Shown: positions 53,184 through 63,057, counted from the first letter of the stretch. The stretch is 64,000 nt of DNA from Niabella beijingensis (GCF_020034665.1 NZ_JAIQDI010000001.1:3472001-3536000), one strand, 5' to 3'. Numbers and translations are program-made. The notes: generated by a model not told the origin, from the letters alone.

Positions 53184-53588
53184 TTATTCATTTCCCGTGT
53201 CGGGGAACTCGATGTCTTCGGTATCCAGCAGTTCCCGCTCGATCTCCTCCATCTGCACAATATCCCAGGCCTCGCTTTCGGTAGGGGCCGTGTTCAGCAG
53301 GTCGTCGAGTTCATTTTCTGCCAAAAATGCGTTTACATTTTTCTGGAGGTTACAGGAAACAAATGAAGCATTATTTTCATAGAAGTTTTGCTGTATTTGC
53401 AGGAGTTTCGCCGCTGCAGCGGCATCAATAGCTTCCACCTGCTGCAAGTTCAGGACCACATTTTTCACATCATTTTGCAGAAAAGGGAGCAACGCCGTAT
53501 CCATTCCGTCTGTCATAGTAGCAGAAAGAACAGGCTCATTTGGCGTGATGACGTGAAATTTCTCTTTGGTATCTATTTTGACTTGCAT
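53184..53588 (-). CDS. STAS-domain protein lacking the usual phosphorylation serine
   Basis: A 134-residue STAS (anti-anti-sigma-type) domain protein: VKNVVLNLQQVEAID (41-55) is the central strand and turn. Where active anti-sigma antagonists have D-S-S-G or D-S-T-G, this one reads D-A-A-A-A (55-59), so control by Ser/Thr phosphorylation is unlikely. An acidic tail (about 105-134) follows the domain. It is the first gene of an operon with rnz and divergent from clpC. Partner unknown; no anti-sigma kinase is nearby. Confidence 0.85.
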   Translation of the reverse strand: MQVKIDTKEKFHVITPNEPVLSATMTDGMDTALLPFLQNDVKNVVLNLQQVEAIDAAAAAKLLQIQQNFYENNASFVSCNLQKNVNAFLAENELDDLLNTAPTESEAWDIVQMEEIERELLDTEDIEFPDTGNE

Positions 53589-53638
53589 ATAAAGTGAATT
53601 TGGAATAAATATGCTTAAATTACAAGTAAATTTAGTAC

Positions 53639-53650
53639 CAAATATATTTG
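53639..53650. promoter_or_regulatory. Overlapping divergent -7 elements (STAS/rnz and clpC)
   Basis: CAAATATATTTG is a perfect palindrome. It reads TATATTTG (TAnnTTTG) on both strands, offering a -7 element for clpC (plus, 31 nt before its ATG) and for the STAS gene (minus, 50 nt before its ATG). The two polymerases could not occupy it together. Confidence 0.5.
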
Positions 53651-53681
53651 TTAATATTGTAAATAAACATTTTATCTAAAT

Positions 53682-56210
53682 ATGGATAATAATTTTTCAT
53701 CTCAGGTAAAAGAAATCATCTCCTACAGCCGGGAGGAGGCCTTGCGCCTGGGAAATGATTTTATCGGCACAGAGCACCTGCTGCTGGGCCTGATCCGGGA
53801 AGGGGATAACACTGCTATCCGGATCCTGAAAAGCTTTAATGTTGACATTTTTGAATTGCGGAAAGAAATAGAGCTGGCGATAAAGGACAAGACCGGTAAG
53901 AACATCGCAAACATCAACAGCCTGCCGCTGACAAAACAGGCAGAAAAAGTGATCCGTGTTACCGTGCTGGAAGCCAAGGCGCTGAAGAGCAGCCTGGTGG
54001 AAACCGAACACCTGATGCTTTCTATTTTGAAGAACAAGGAAAATATTGCAACACAAATTTTAAATCAGTTTGATGTGGACTATGATCTGTTTCGTCAGGA
54101 GCTGGGTATTGTAAAGTCCGGAGAGACCCGCGCCGAATTTGGCGAAGAAGGGGAAGAGGAGTTCGAGGAAGAAAAAAAATACACGCAGTCCCGAGCCGGC
54201 GGCTCCAAGGCGGCCACCAAAAGTAAAACCCCGGTGCTGGATAATTTCGGCCGGGATGTGACCAAACTGGCAGAGAGTGGTAACCTGGATCCCATTGTAG
54301 GCCGTGAAAAAGAAATTGAACGCGTTTCCCAGATCCTGAGCCGCCGTAAAAAGAACAACCCGATACTTATCGGTGAACCCGGTGTGGGTAAAACCGCCAT
54401 CGTGGAGGGGCTGGCATTGCGTATCGTACAACGTAAAGTGAGCCGTGTGCTGTTTGACAAACGTGTGATCTCCCTGGATCTCGCATCTCTTGTAGCCGGA
54501 ACAAAATACCGTGGCCAGTTTGAAGAGCGCATGAAGGCGATCATGAATGAGCTGGAAAAGAACCGGGATGTGATCCTGTTTATCGATGAAATGCATACCA
54601 TTGTTGGCGCCGGTGGTGCCAGTGGTTCGCTGGATGCCAGCAATATCTTTAAACCGGCCCTGGCCCGTGGTGAACTCCAGTGCATTGGTGCCTCCACACT
54701 GGATGAGTACCGTATGTATATTGAAAAAGACGGTGCCCTGGATCGCCGGTTCCAGAAAGTGATGGTAGATCCTCCGAGTGTGGATGAGACCATCCAGATC
54801 CTTAATAATATTAAATCCAAATACGAGGACTTCCACAGTGTCACTTACAGTGATGAGGCCATCGATGCCTGCGTAAAGCTGAGTGACCGCTATATTACGG
54901 ACCGGCTGCTGCCGGACAAGGCGATCGATGTTATGGATGAAGTGGGTGCAAGAGTACACCTGAAGAACATCAATGTACCGCCGAATATCGTGGAGCTGGA
55001 AAAGAAGATCGAGGATGTTAAGGAAGAAAAGAATAAAGTAGTCAAGAGCCAGAAATTTGAAGAAGCCGCTTCGCTGCGCGATACGGAAAAGAAACTGGCC
55101 GAAGATCTTGAACGGGCAAAAGCCGCATGGGAAGAGGAAAGCAAGCACAAACGCTATCCCATTGATGAGGAAGCCATTGCCGAAGTGATCAATATTATGA
55201 CCGGTATCCCCGTACGCAAGATGGTGGAAGCCGAGACCGAGAAATTGCGCAAGATGTCGGAGGACATGAAAGGAATGGTGATCGGGCAGGATGAAGCGAT
55301 CTCAAAAGTAGTGAAAGCCATCCAGCGGAACCGTGTGGGACTGAAAGATCCGAAGAAACCCATCGGTACCTTTATCTTCCTCGGACCTACCGGTGTGGGT
55401 AAAACAGAGCTGGCGCGTTCCCTCGCCCGGTACCTGTTCGACTCAGAAGATTCGCTGATCCGGATCGATATGAGCGAATACATGGAGAAATTTACCGTAA
55501 GCCGTTTGATCGGTGCACCTCCGGGATATGTGGGATACGAAGAAGGCGGACAGCTGACCGAAAAGGTCCGCCGCAAACCCTACAGTGTGATCCTGCTGGA
55601 TGAGATCGAGAAAGCGCACCCTGATATTTACAATATCTTATTGCAGGTGCTGGATGACGGGGTGCTCACAGACGGACTGGGACGCAAAGTGGATTTTAAG
55701 AATACCATCATCATCATGACCTCCAATATCGGTGTGCGTCAGTTGAAGGATTTTGGCGCCGGCGTGGGCTTTGCCACATCATCCAGGATTGAAAATGAGG
55801 ATGAAGAAAACAAAGCAGTGATAGAAAAAGCACTGAAGCGTACCTTCTCCCCGGAATTCCTGAACCGTATCGATGATGTGATCATCTTTAACAGTCTGAC
55901 AAAAGAAAATATCTTCAGTATCATTGATATTTCAATGAAAGGGGTGCTGAAACGCGTAGAGAACCTGGGTTATGGCCTGGAGCTGAGCGAAGAAGCAAAA
56001 ACCTTCCTGGCTGATAAAGGATACGATCAGCAATTTGGAGCACGTCCGTTGCACCGGGCGATCCAGAAATACCTGGAAGATCCGCTGGCAGAAGAGATCC
56101 TCAATATGCACGTAAAGCCCGGGGATGTGCTGCTGGTAGACTTTGACAAGGAAAAAGAAAAACTGTTCTTTACGGTTAAAGATCCAAAGGAAAACCCCCA
56201 GGAAGCATAA
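53682..56210 (+). CDS. clpC: ATP-dependent Clp protease ATP-binding subunit ClpC
   Basis: An 842-residue HSP100 unfoldase. Two Clp N repeats (about 3-145; [20 protein letters not shown]), AAA-1 with GEPGVGKT (near 230), a UVR/coiled-coil middle domain (about 425-465; [18 protein letters not shown]), AAA-2 with GPTGVGKTE (near 568) and a D2-small C-terminus. It feeds substrates to ClpP; the linker at 150-185 is acidic and variable. Full length, single gene with its own terminator, so a core protein-quality function. Confidence 0.97.
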   Translation: MDNNFSSQVKEIISYSREEALRLGNDFIGTEHLLLGLIREGDNTAIRILKSFNVDIFELRKEIELAIKDKTGKNIANINSLPLTKQAEKVIRVTVLEAKALKSSLVETEHLMLSILKNKENIATQILNQFDVDYDLFRQELGIVKSGETRAEFGEEGEEEFEEEKKYTQSRAGGSKAATKSKTPVLDNFGRDVTKLAESGNLDPIVGREKEIERVSQILSRRKKNNPILIGEPGVGKTAIVEGLALRIVQRKVSRVLFDKRVISLDLASLVAGTKYRGQFEERMKAIMNELEKNRDVILFIDEMHTIVGAGGASGSLDASNIFKPALARGELQCIGASTLDEYRMYIEKDGALDRRFQKVMVDPPSVDETIQILNNIKSKYEDFHSVTYSDEAIDACVKLSDRYITDRLLPDKAIDVMDEVGARVHLKNINVPPNIVELEKKIEDVKEEKNKVVKSQKFEEAASLRDTEKKLAEDLERAKAAWEEESKHKRYPIDEEAIAEVINIMTGIPVRKMVEAETEKLRKMSEDMKGMVIGQDEAISKVVKAIQRNRVGLKDPKKPIGTFIFLGPTGVGKTELARSLARYLFDSEDSLIRIDMSEYMEKFTVSRLIGAPPGYVGYEEGGQLTEKVRRKPYSVILLDEIEKAHPDIYNILLQVLDDGVLTDGLGRKVDFKNTIIIMTSNIGVRQLKDFGAGVGFATSSRIENEDEENKAVIEKALKRTFSPEFLNRIDDVIIFNSLTKENIFSIIDISMKGVLKRVENLGYGLELSEEAKTFLADKGYDQQFGARPLHRAIQKYLEDPLAEEILNMHVKPGDVLLVDFDKEKEKLFFTVKDPKENPQEA

Positions 56211-56238
56211 ACAGTAATGACGATTTTATAGTTATAGC

Positions 56239-56268
56239 ACACCCCGCAGCATAGCGGGGTGTTTTTTT
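56239..56268 (+). terminator. Rho-independent terminator of clpC
   Basis: Arms ACACCCCGC and GCGGGGTGT with loop AGCATA and a run of seven T; lies between convergent clpC and the DUF3817 gene. Confidence 0.88.
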
Positions 56269-56332
56269 ATAAGATAGAAAAGTATTCCGGCCCTGAACAT
56301 TAACGCCCGGTCATCCGGAATAACAGCAAACG

Positions 56333-56656
56333 CTAAACGGAGGAACCGGTTTTTACCTGCGGGTATTCCCGTTTTAGTTTTGCATCCAGCACAAATGTAC
56401 CAAATGGGAGCAGGGACGCTATAAAAGCAAGGGCTGCTTTGCCAAAGCTCCATTTCAGCTCGGTCCATACCTTTAACAGGTAAATACAGAAAAGCACAAA
56501 GAGGACTCCGTGCGCCCAGCCAATGTATTTCACGCCTTCAGGCAGATTGGCAAAGTACTTCAGGGGCATGGCAACCAATAATAAAAGCAGATAGGAAATG
56601 CCTTCCAGGAAAGCGATCTGCATAAATGTCCGTAAATTCTTAAGCGGGCGGTTCAT
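56333..56656 (-). CDS. DUF3817-family membrane protein
   Basis: 107 residues from the ATG at 56656. Three predicted helices; the DUF3817 pattern is clear: FLEGISYLLLLLVAMPLKY, GWAHGVLFVLFCIYLL and SLLPFGTFVLDAKL. Proteins of this family are small inner membrane proteins of unknown function. A longer reading from a TTG at 56695 adds 13 non-conserved residues. Divergent from the chorismate mutase gene. Confidence 0.88.
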   Translation of the reverse strand: MNRPLKNLRTFMQIAFLEGISYLLLLLVAMPLKYFANLPEGVKYIGWAHGVLFVLFCIYLLKVWTELKWSFGKAALAFIASLLPFGTFVLDAKLKREYPQVKTGSSV

Positions 56657-56727
56657 CCGGGAATATTTTTTCAAGTGAAACAGTTGACGGGCCAAAAAGT
56701 TTAACAGCCGGTGAGTAATTTATGAAA

Positions 56728-56735
56728 TATCTTTA
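56728..56735 (+). promoter_or_regulatory. -7-like element before chorismate mutase
   Basis: TATCTTTA, one mismatch to TAnnTTTG, 18 nt before the ATG at 56754. Confidence 0.45.
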
Positions 56736-56753
56736 GTATTCATTTTTTAAACC

Positions 56754-57059
56754 ATGAACAGAATCATTCCGGAACATTGTAATAGCCTGGAGGAGGTACG
56801 GCAGGGCATTGACAGGATCGATGAGGAGATCATCCGCCTGATCGGCGAACGGGGCCGCTTTGTAAAAAAAGCCGCAACATTTAAAACCAACCCGGACGCC
56901 GTAAGAGATGAAAAACGAGTGGCGGCAGTGATCGATTCCAAAAAGCAGCTGGCCGTTAAAAATGGTGTGGCACCGGAACTGGCAGCGGAAATATATACCG
57001 CAATGATCGGTTACTTTATCCGCGAAGAAATGGAATACTGCAAGGCGGACAACTCCTGA
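56754..57059 (+). CDS. Chorismate mutase type II (AroQ class; PchB-like)
   Basis: A 101-residue all-helical AroQ-fold protein. SLEEVRQGIDRIDEEIIRLI (11-30) and the later RDEKRVAAVIDSKKQLA give the conserved Arg, Asp, Lys and Glu of the active site (RQGIDRID, RGRFVKKAATFK, VRDEKRV). Stand-alone short forms convert chorismate to prephenate or, as in PchB, split isochorismate. No aromatic or siderophore gene is adjacent, so the reaction cannot be fixed. A GNAT gene follows after 27 bp. Confidence 0.88.
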   Translation: MNRIIPEHCNSLEEVRQGIDRIDEEIIRLIGERGRFVKKAATFKTNPDAVRDEKRVAAVIDSKKQLAVKNGVAPELAAEIYTAMIGYFIREEMEYCKADNS

Positions 57060-57086
57060 CCGGAAGCGCTGAAACCCTGACACCAC

Positions 57087-57581
57087 GTGTATTACAGAAA
57101 AGGAAATATTGCAGATCTTCCCCGGCTGAAGGAGCTGGGTATTATAACCTGGAGTCAGTTCCGGGGTGAACTGAGTGTGGAGCACTGGGAACAACTTTCC
57201 GCAACCCTCCATAACGAACAAACCTACGAGGAATTGCTGGTTACGGGCAAGAGTATCCTTTGTGAAACATCCACAGGACAGCTGGCTGGTATGACCTTTC
57301 TGATCCCAAGTGGTAATCCTACAGTGCTTTATCCGGCAAACTGGTCTTATATCCGGTTTCTGACCGTGCATCCGGACCATTCCGGCAAGGGTATCGGTCG
57401 CCGGCTGACAGCGGACTGCATTGCGCTGGCGCGAAGCAGCAATGAAACAACGATAGCATTGCATACTTCCGAAATGATGCGTCCTGCGTGCCATTTGTAT
57501 GAAAGCCTGGGTTTTAAGATCGAGCGGGAGATCGGGCCCCGGCTCGGTAAACGTTACTGGTTGTATAAGCTGGATTTGTAA
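57087..57581 (+). CDS. GNAT-family N-acetyltransferase
   Basis: A 164-residue GNAT fold. VHPDHSGKGIGRRL (about 94-107) is motif A, which binds the acetyl-CoA pyrophosphate; RPACHLYESLGFKIER is motif B. The start is GTG 57087 (YYRKGNIADLPRLKELG follows), 27 bp after the chorismate mutase stop. Substrate unknown. Confidence 0.88.
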   Translation: MYYRKGNIADLPRLKELGIITWSQFRGELSVEHWEQLSATLHNEQTYEELLVTGKSILCETSTGQLAGMTFLIPSGNPTVLYPANWSYIRFLTVHPDHSGKGIGRRLTADCIALARSSNETTIALHTSEMMRPACHLYESLGFKIEREIGPRLGKRYWLYKLDL

Positions 57582-57644
57582 TTTAACAATTTGTAAAACA
57601 GGCATTGATGTTTTTGTCATTACATTGGGTGAAAATGCTGAAAC

Positions 57645-57983
57645 ATGAAATACCTGCTGTTCCTCTGTTGTATGATATCCGTATCCGCTGTTGCTGCCCG
57701 GGACGCTGCACAAACGACGATCTATTGTGAAGTAACGGTAAACCGGCGTGTTATGAGCGGAAAAGTTACCGCCACCGTCGACTATGGCATGGAGGAGGTG
57801 CCGGAAAAGAAAATAAAAAACACCGATGGGTCCAACCGTCTTTTCAGCAGCCCTGCTCAGGTATTGAATTACATGGCAAAACAGGGATGGGAACTGGTTG
57901 CAACCTATACACGGGGAAACGAATCTTATAACACCAGTTATGTAATGAAAAGAAAGCACACAGCTGACAGGGATTCATTTTAA
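57645..57983 (+). CDS. Small exported protein, function unknown
   Basis: 112 residues with a signal peptide (about 1-18) and a soluble domain whose second half (SSPAQVLNYMAKQGWELVATY) resembles the L-N-x-x-G-x-x-G-W-E-L-V pattern of DUF4177-like domains. Contains one Cys (28) after the signal. No clear partner; stands alone, 63 bp after the GNAT gene. Confidence 0.65.
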   Translation: MKYLLFLCCMISVSAVAARDAAQTTIYCEVTVNRRVMSGKVTATVDYGMEEVPEKKIKNTDGSNRLFSSPAQVLNYMAKQGWELVATYTRGNESYNTSYVMKRKHTADRDSF

Positions 57984-58047
57984 AAGAAGTATCTTTGGGT
58001 AATTCATTATTGCGATAAGCGCTAAACCGGAAGGATAAATTTTTTAC

Positions 58048-58422
58048 ATGAAAGAGGAAATGTCGATAAACAGAATTGTGCCTAATATTTATTCGGATGA
58101 TCTTGAAAAAAGTAAAGATTTTTACCGGGGTTTTCTCCATATGGACATTATCATGGACCACGGGTGGGTGCTGACGTTCGCTTCAAAAAAAAATCCGCTG
58201 GCACAGGTAAATGTGCTGGAAAACCAGAAAAAGGAAGTATTGAATAACGAACGGATCTTTCTTTCCGTGGAAGTGTCTGATGTGAACGGTATGTACCGGA
58301 AGGCAAAAGAACTGGGACTGGAGATTACCTATCCCATCGCCAATGAACCCTGGGGCGTACGCCGTTTTTTTGTGAAGGATCCCAACGGCGCCACCATAAA
58401 TTTATTATCACATAACAGTTGA
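58048..58422 (+). CDS. VOC-superfamily (glyoxalase/bleomycin-resistance-like) protein
   Basis: A 124-residue protein with the paired beta-alpha-beta-beta-beta modules of the vicinal-oxygen-chelate fold: VPNIYSDDLEKSKDFYRGFL, ending in PWGVRRFFVKDPNGATINLL. Metal-ligand spacing is not fully evident. It may be a dioxygenase, a lyase or a binding protein. The OsmC gene begins 8 bp after its stop, so they are likely co-transcribed. Confidence 0.85.
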   Translation: MKEEMSINRIVPNIYSDDLEKSKDFYRGFLHMDIIMDHGWVLTFASKKNPLAQVNVLENQKKEVLNNERIFLSVEVSDVNGMYRKAKELGLEITYPIANEPWGVRRFFVKDPNGATINLLSHNS

Positions 58423-58430
58423 TACGGGAT

Positions 58431-58904
58431 ATGAGCGGGAACGCACATCATTATAATATCATAACAACATGGACCGGAAACCGCGGTACAGGAACTGCTT
58501 CATACGAGGCATACAGCCGGGATTATACAATCCACATAACGGGTAAACCGGAGTTGTACGGTTCGTCTGATCCCGCATTCCGGGGCGATGCACAACGCTA
58601 CAATCCGGAAGAACTGCTGCTGGCCTCCCTTGCTTCCTGTCATATGCTCTGGTACCTGCATCTTTGTGCAGCAGCAGGTATTGTTGTAACAGAATACGAA
58701 GACCGCTCTTCAGGTCGTATGAAGATCAATAAAGACGGAGGTGGCAGGTTTGAAGAGGTGGTGCTTCACCCGGTGGTGACGATAACCGATGTTTCTCAAA
58801 AAACAAAAGCGCTGGAATTGCATAGGGCGGCCAACGGCCTTTGTTTTATTGCCAGTTCGGTGAATTTTCCCGTACTTCATCAACCCGAGATCGCTGTCAA
58901 ATAA
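58431..58904 (+). CDS. OsmC/Ohr-family peroxidase-like protein
   Basis: 157 residues from ATG 58431. The redox pair Cys70 (LLLASLASCHMLW) and Cys138 (NGLCFIASS) and the conserved Glu60/Glu61 (NPEELLLASLASC) are present, so it can reduce organic hydroperoxides with dihydrolipoyl or thiol donors. A TTG upstream overlaps the previous stop and is less likely the start. Co-located with a VOC gene. Confidence 0.93.
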   Translation: MSGNAHHYNIITTWTGNRGTGTASYEAYSRDYTIHITGKPELYGSSDPAFRGDAQRYNPEELLLASLASCHMLWYLHLCAAAGIVVTEYEDRSSGRMKINKDGGGRFEEVVLHPVVTITDVSQKTKALELHRAANGLCFIASSVNFPVLHQPEIAVK

Positions 58905-58955
58905 CAAGAACGGTACCTGGTAATGCCGGAATTGCTTTAAATCAAATGAGAAAAT

Positions 58956-60170
58956 ATGAAAGGATTGCTTTTTGGATTACTCTGCGCTGCTGCGGGCCTC
59001 TATGCTGCGCCGCTTTATCAGAAAAAGAAAGACGCACCGGCCGCGGGGATTATTACAGGTGCCGATCAGACCGACCAATATATCAGCTACCTCAAAGGCA
59101 AGCGGGTGGCGGTTTTAGCCAATCCCACCACGATCATTGGAAACAAACATCTGGTGGATAGTCTGCTGAAACGGGGTGTCAATATCGTAAAGGTGTTCGG
59201 ACCGGAACATGGTTTTCGCGGCAATGCCAGCAACGGGGCCCGGGTGGGTGACGAAAAGGACCCGGTTACCGGTATCAATATCATTTCGCTTTATGGTGCC
59301 AAACGAAAGCCAACGGCGGCGGACCTGGCAGATGTGGATCTGATGATCTATGATGTGCAGGATGTGGGGTGCCGCTTTTACACGAATATTAACACCCTCC
59401 GGGATCTGATGGAAGCCTGTGCCGACAATGATAAGGAACTAATGATCCTGGACCGTCCCAACCCCAACGGCTACCTGGTGGATGGTCCGATCCTGGACAT
59501 GCGCCTGAAATCAGGGATCGGGCAGTTCCCGGTTCCCATCGCGCATGGGATGACCATTGCAGAGTTCGCGCAGATGATCAACGGAGAGGGATGGACCTAT
59601 AATAAAAAGAAATGCCGGCTCAGGATCATTCCTGTTGCCAACTATAACCATGATATGGAATACACGTTGCCGGTGAAACCTTCCCCCAACCTGAATACAC
59701 AGCAAAGCATCCTGTTGTATCCGGCTACCTGTTTGTTTGAAGGGACTATTTTGAACCACGGAAGGGGCACGCAATATCCCTTTACTGTTTTTGGCAGTCC
59801 GCTGCTGAAGGGGAAGTATACCTTTTCCTTTACACCCGTAAGCATTCCCGGCATGAGCGAAACACCGTTGTATATGAACAAGGTATGTTACGGGCTTGAC
59901 CTCCGGAATTATAATGTGCAAAAGTTGCGGGACACGCGCCGTATCAACCTGGATTGGATGATCGAACTATACAATGCGTATCCTGATAAGGAACGCTTCT
60001 TTGACCGCAGCCAGAGCAACCAGATAGGGAGCATCGACGGACTGGCGGGTGTATACGATTTTAAAAAGCAGATCATGGCCGGTATGTCTGCCGATGCCAT
60101 CCGTGCTTCCTGGGAGGAAGGGTTGACGGCCTACAGGAAGACCAGAAGCAGGTATTTACTGTATCCTTAA
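58956..60170 (+). CDS. DUF1343 exo-beta-N-acetylmuramidase NamZ-like protein
   Basis: A 404-residue exported protein (signal about 1-17). The DUF1343 family pattern is complete: ANPTTIIGNKHLVD, VFGPEHGFRGNASNGA, MIYDVQDVGCRFYTNINTL, ILDRPNPNGYLVDGP and HGMTIAEFAQMINGEGW. The characterised member NamZ removes terminal MurNAc from peptidoglycan fragments (GH171), so a role in cell-wall recycling is likely. Single gene, 51 bp after osmC and convergent with the exosortase cluster. Confidence 0.93.
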   Translation: MKGLLFGLLCAAAGLYAAPLYQKKKDAPAAGIITGADQTDQYISYLKGKRVAVLANPTTIIGNKHLVDSLLKRGVNIVKVFGPEHGFRGNASNGARVGDEKDPVTGINIISLYGAKRKPTAADLADVDLMIYDVQDVGCRFYTNINTLRDLMEACADNDKELMILDRPNPNGYLVDGPILDMRLKSGIGQFPVPIAHGMTIAEFAQMINGEGWTYNKKKCRLRIIPVANYNHDMEYTLPVKPSPNLNTQQSILLYPATCLFEGTILNHGRGTQYPFTVFGSPLLKGKYTFSFTPVSIPGMSETPLYMNKVCYGLDLRNYNVQKLRDTRRINLDWMIELYNAYPDKERFFDRSQSNQIGSIDGLAGVYDFKKQIMAGMSADAIRASWEEGLTAYRKTRSRYLLYP

Positions 60171-60258
60171 TCTTAGTGGTTCACCTGGCTTCAGTAACAA
60201 GAACATTAAGATCACGGTTGTTGCCAGCTGGGTAAAAGGATCAGCAGACGATATCTTT

Positions 60259-63057
60259 TCATAACCATCTTTTTATTTTTAGTGCTTGAACTGCTGCTGC
60301 CCTCCGCAGGCAGTTCCCGTTCTTTATAAGCAATAACAGCAATATGATCCACAAAAGGTATCCGGGCTCGCTCATGGATGTTGTTTCATTGTCCACATCC
60401 AGATTCCTGTTGCCGTCCATTACCTCTTTTTGTTTGCGGTAAAGCATCGCCTTCTGCGCTTCATTTTCCACTACCATATAGGCGGTATTAGCAGTAAGGA
60501 TACCCGACTGGAAACTGTTTTTAAGATCCGTTTTCCAGCCCTCCTTTTTTAAAGCCTGATGCAGCAGAGCAGCCTGAGCATTTGCGTAGAGCGCCAGCGC
60601 AGAAGTCCAGTCCCTTTTATATTGAGTGCGGGGCGTCGGATAGTCCTCCTTTATCAGGATCGCCGCGGCACTGTCGGTGTTTAAATAAGCTGCAGGCTTT
60701 ATGGCATCGGGGTATGCAAACACCGCAACGGGATTACAGTGAATGCCGGTAACCGTTGTATCCGGACGGTTGTCAGATAAGGTAAAGGACCGGATGTTTC
60801 CGGAACCGGATGCAACAAAATAACTGCCGCCTTCCGGGAAGGTAAAGGAAAGCCCTTTGCGTTCGGAGTCTAAAACCGCCTGCTCAAAATGGTTGGTAAC
60901 CACAACGAAGACAGGGTAGCGGCCTTTGTCATAGAGATACGACCGGATCAGATTTTCCTGAAGTGCCCGTTCCAGAAAAAAACCACCTTCTTTCCGGACC
61001 CTGTGAAAGGCCTGCTGCCACTGATCGCTGACCCTTACGGTATGTACCTGGCTGCTTACAAAGCTGATCTGTCCTTCAGAGGTTTGGGTACCCAGTGTTT
61101 TTATAAGATGGTCAAGAACTGCTTCCTGCTGTGCTGCATTGGAAACGGCAGCTGCCGACGCATCAACCAGGAAATGGTAATAGGGCTTGCGGTATACCGT
61201 TGGCAGTTTCTTTTTTTCTGCTGGAGAAAGATAGACGGGGCCTGTTGCAGGCGATGTGTCTGTGCTTTTGATGGGACGACCCAGCCGAACGGTACGCCCG
61301 TCGATACGGATGGTTACGGGGTCCTTGTGTAAAAATTGTATACCTGTTTTCCGGATCTCTTTTGCGGCGAAAGGAAAAACCTTCAGGGAAAGTTCTTCCG
61401 GATTCTTATAGTAGAGGATGCCAGGATCCCTTTTCTCGTTCCGGATCTGATTAAAGATCCATTGTGCTGTTCGCTTTTCCGCTAGGGTACCCTGTTCTTT
61501 CCTGTTGCCGATATACAGGAAATAGTCACTTACAAAACACCCGGCAGGCAGACGGAAGCTGGTCCCATATTCCCCGGTGGCCGCGGATGTATTGGTGAGC
61601 TCAATTGTTACGGTGCTCAGCCAGGCCGCTGCATCCGGGGAATAGCGGGACGTGGCATCCAGGCTGGTCAGCTTTACCGTTGAGTCGCCGGCGATCACCG
61701 GGGTGGTGACAGTTATGCTGTCGCCGTTAAAGACCTGCCGGAGCCGCTTGCTTTTGTCCTCTGACAGGGAAAGATTGTCTAACACCGCCCAGGTATAAAT
61801 AGCAGACAGGTAGGGTTGCCGTTCATTGGTTATGGAGCGCCCTGTCCGGGAACTGCTTTGCCGGATCACATCCAGTGTTGTTGACAATGCTTTCCTGTTG
61901 ATGGAATATTTTTTTGAAGCATCCGGGGTATAAACATATTCCAATGCTTGATGAAGGTTGATCCTGTCGGAAACATAAGAGCTGAAGAGCAGCACGGGAA
62001 TGATCAGACCTGCTGCCAGGCCCGGGTAGGTCAGGCAGGCAAACTGCTTCCTTAGCTGCTGATAGGACACTGTCAGTTTATGAATGTGAATACAGAAAAG
62101 TGCAACGGGGGTAAGCATTAAAAATCCTGCTCCATATAATACAATAGCGGCTACGGAAAGTGGCAGCAGGGGAAGAAAAACAAAGAAGAAATAGATGGTG
62201 TAGCATAGGGTTAAACAACGGCCGGAGAATAGAAGCAGCTGGCAATACCGGTTTCGTTTTTCAGGTAAACAGAGCAGCAGCCCATTGAAGATCGCAAGTA
62301 TATAGAACCAGGGATGTGTAAAGTCTCCGAAGAAATTGCCATTTTTTTCGTTAACAGAAAGTCCGGTAACAGGCAGCACTATGCCGATAAGAATGATCCA
62401 GATCAGTCGGGTGGTCAGGAACCATTTCCCTTTTTTGTTCAGTAAAATATACAGGAAACGAAAAAGAAAAAAAAGCAGCAGTATAACCAGCGCGATATAG
62501 ATAATATTTAACACATGCACTGCGAAATGGTTGCGGGCTGTTTCATAGTTCCAGGTTGGTAAAATAACTTGGATGAAAATATATGCAATGACCGGGATCA
62601 GGATCGCCGCACCAAAATTCAACCAGGGGTTCCTTTTCTGGACATGACGGGTGCAGTAAATAACGATGAGCAGGAGTGTATGAACCATTGCAGGCATCAG
62701 GAAGGTTCCGGTATACAATGAAGCGGTACTGCTGACCATCCATTGGGGAAGTCCAGAGGGAAACAGAGACTCGGTATTGTATAAACTGAAATAAACAAAG
62801 GACAGGTGCAGCAGGAAAGAAATGAAACTGTAAGAAAGCAGTATTAGTTTCCTGCGCCGGACGGCAATGATAGCATATGCGGCGTCTGCAATAGTAAGAC
62901 AGGACAACAATATACCGTAATCCAGCCAGAATGCTTTCTGTTCTTCACTCAGCAGGCTTTTGATCACAAGATAGTCCCGCCGGTAAAGGATGGATAATAC
63001 AATAACGGGAAGTGTGTGGAGCAACAGTATCCATTTAGGACTAAGCAGCGTTTTCAT
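60259..63057 (-). CDS. XrtN-system VIT-domain membrane protein with MSEP-type sorting tail
   Basis: A 932-residue protein: about ten N-terminal membrane helices (roughly 1-360), then a soluble VIT domain (about 450-600; LPAGCFVSDYFLYIGNRKEQ, AEKRTAQWIF) and a further von Willebrand-like segment (about 630-800). The C-terminus is a sorting signal: MSEP (895-898), a hydrophobic helix and a basic tail (LRRAAAVQALKIKRW). It overlaps the exosortase gene by 17 bp. Family knowledge: one exosortase dedicated to one such protein. The MSEP motif also occurs in the related XrtK system, so the XrtN assignment is probable and not certain. Its biological role is unknown. Confidence 0.82.
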   Translation of the reverse strand: MKTLLSPKWILLLHTLPVIVLSILYRRDYLVIKSLLSEEQKAFWLDYGILLSCLTIADAAYAIIAVRRRKLILLSYSFISFLLHLSFVYFSLYNTESLFPSGLPQWMVSSTASLYTGTFLMPAMVHTLLLIVIYCTRHVQKRNPWLNFGAAILIPVIAYIFIQVILPTWNYETARNHFAVHVLNIIYIALVILLLFFLFRFLYILLNKKGKWFLTTRLIWIILIGIVLPVTGLSVNEKNGNFFGDFTHPWFYILAIFNGLLLCLPEKRNRYCQLLLFSGRCLTLCYTIYFFFVFLPLLPLSVAAIVLYGAGFLMLTPVALFCIHIHKLTVSYQQLRKQFACLTYPGLAAGLIIPVLLFSSYVSDRINLHQALEYVYTPDASKKYSINRKALSTTLDVIRQSSSRTGRSITNERQPYLSAIYTWAVLDNLSLSEDKSKRLRQVFNGDSITVTTPVIAGDSTVKLTSLDATSRYSPDAAAWLSTVTIELTNTSAATGEYGTSFRLPAGCFVSDYFLYIGNRKEQGTLAEKRTAQWIFNQIRNEKRDPGILYYKNPEELSLKVFPFAAKEIRKTGIQFLHKDPVTIRIDGRTVRLGRPIKSTDTSPATGPVYLSPAEKKKLPTVYRKPYYHFLVDASAAAVSNAAQQEAVLDHLIKTLGTQTSEGQISFVSSQVHTVRVSDQWQQAFHRVRKEGGFFLERALQENLIRSYLYDKGRYPVFVVVTNHFEQAVLDSERKGLSFTFPEGGSYFVASGSGNIRSFTLSDNRPDTTVTGIHCNPVAVFAYPDAIKPAAYLNTDSAAAILIKEDYPTPRTQYKRDWTSALALYANAQAALLHQALKKEGWKTDLKNSFQSGILTANTAYMVVENEAQKAMLYRKQKEVMDGNRNLDVDNETTSMSEPGYLLWIILLLLLIKNGNCLRRAAAVQALKIKRWL

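Noticed and set aside
54060..55148. 362-codon open frame on the minus strand
   Set aside because: Antisense to the conserved AAA-1 region of clpC; low-complexity Phe/His-rich product typical of shadow frames.
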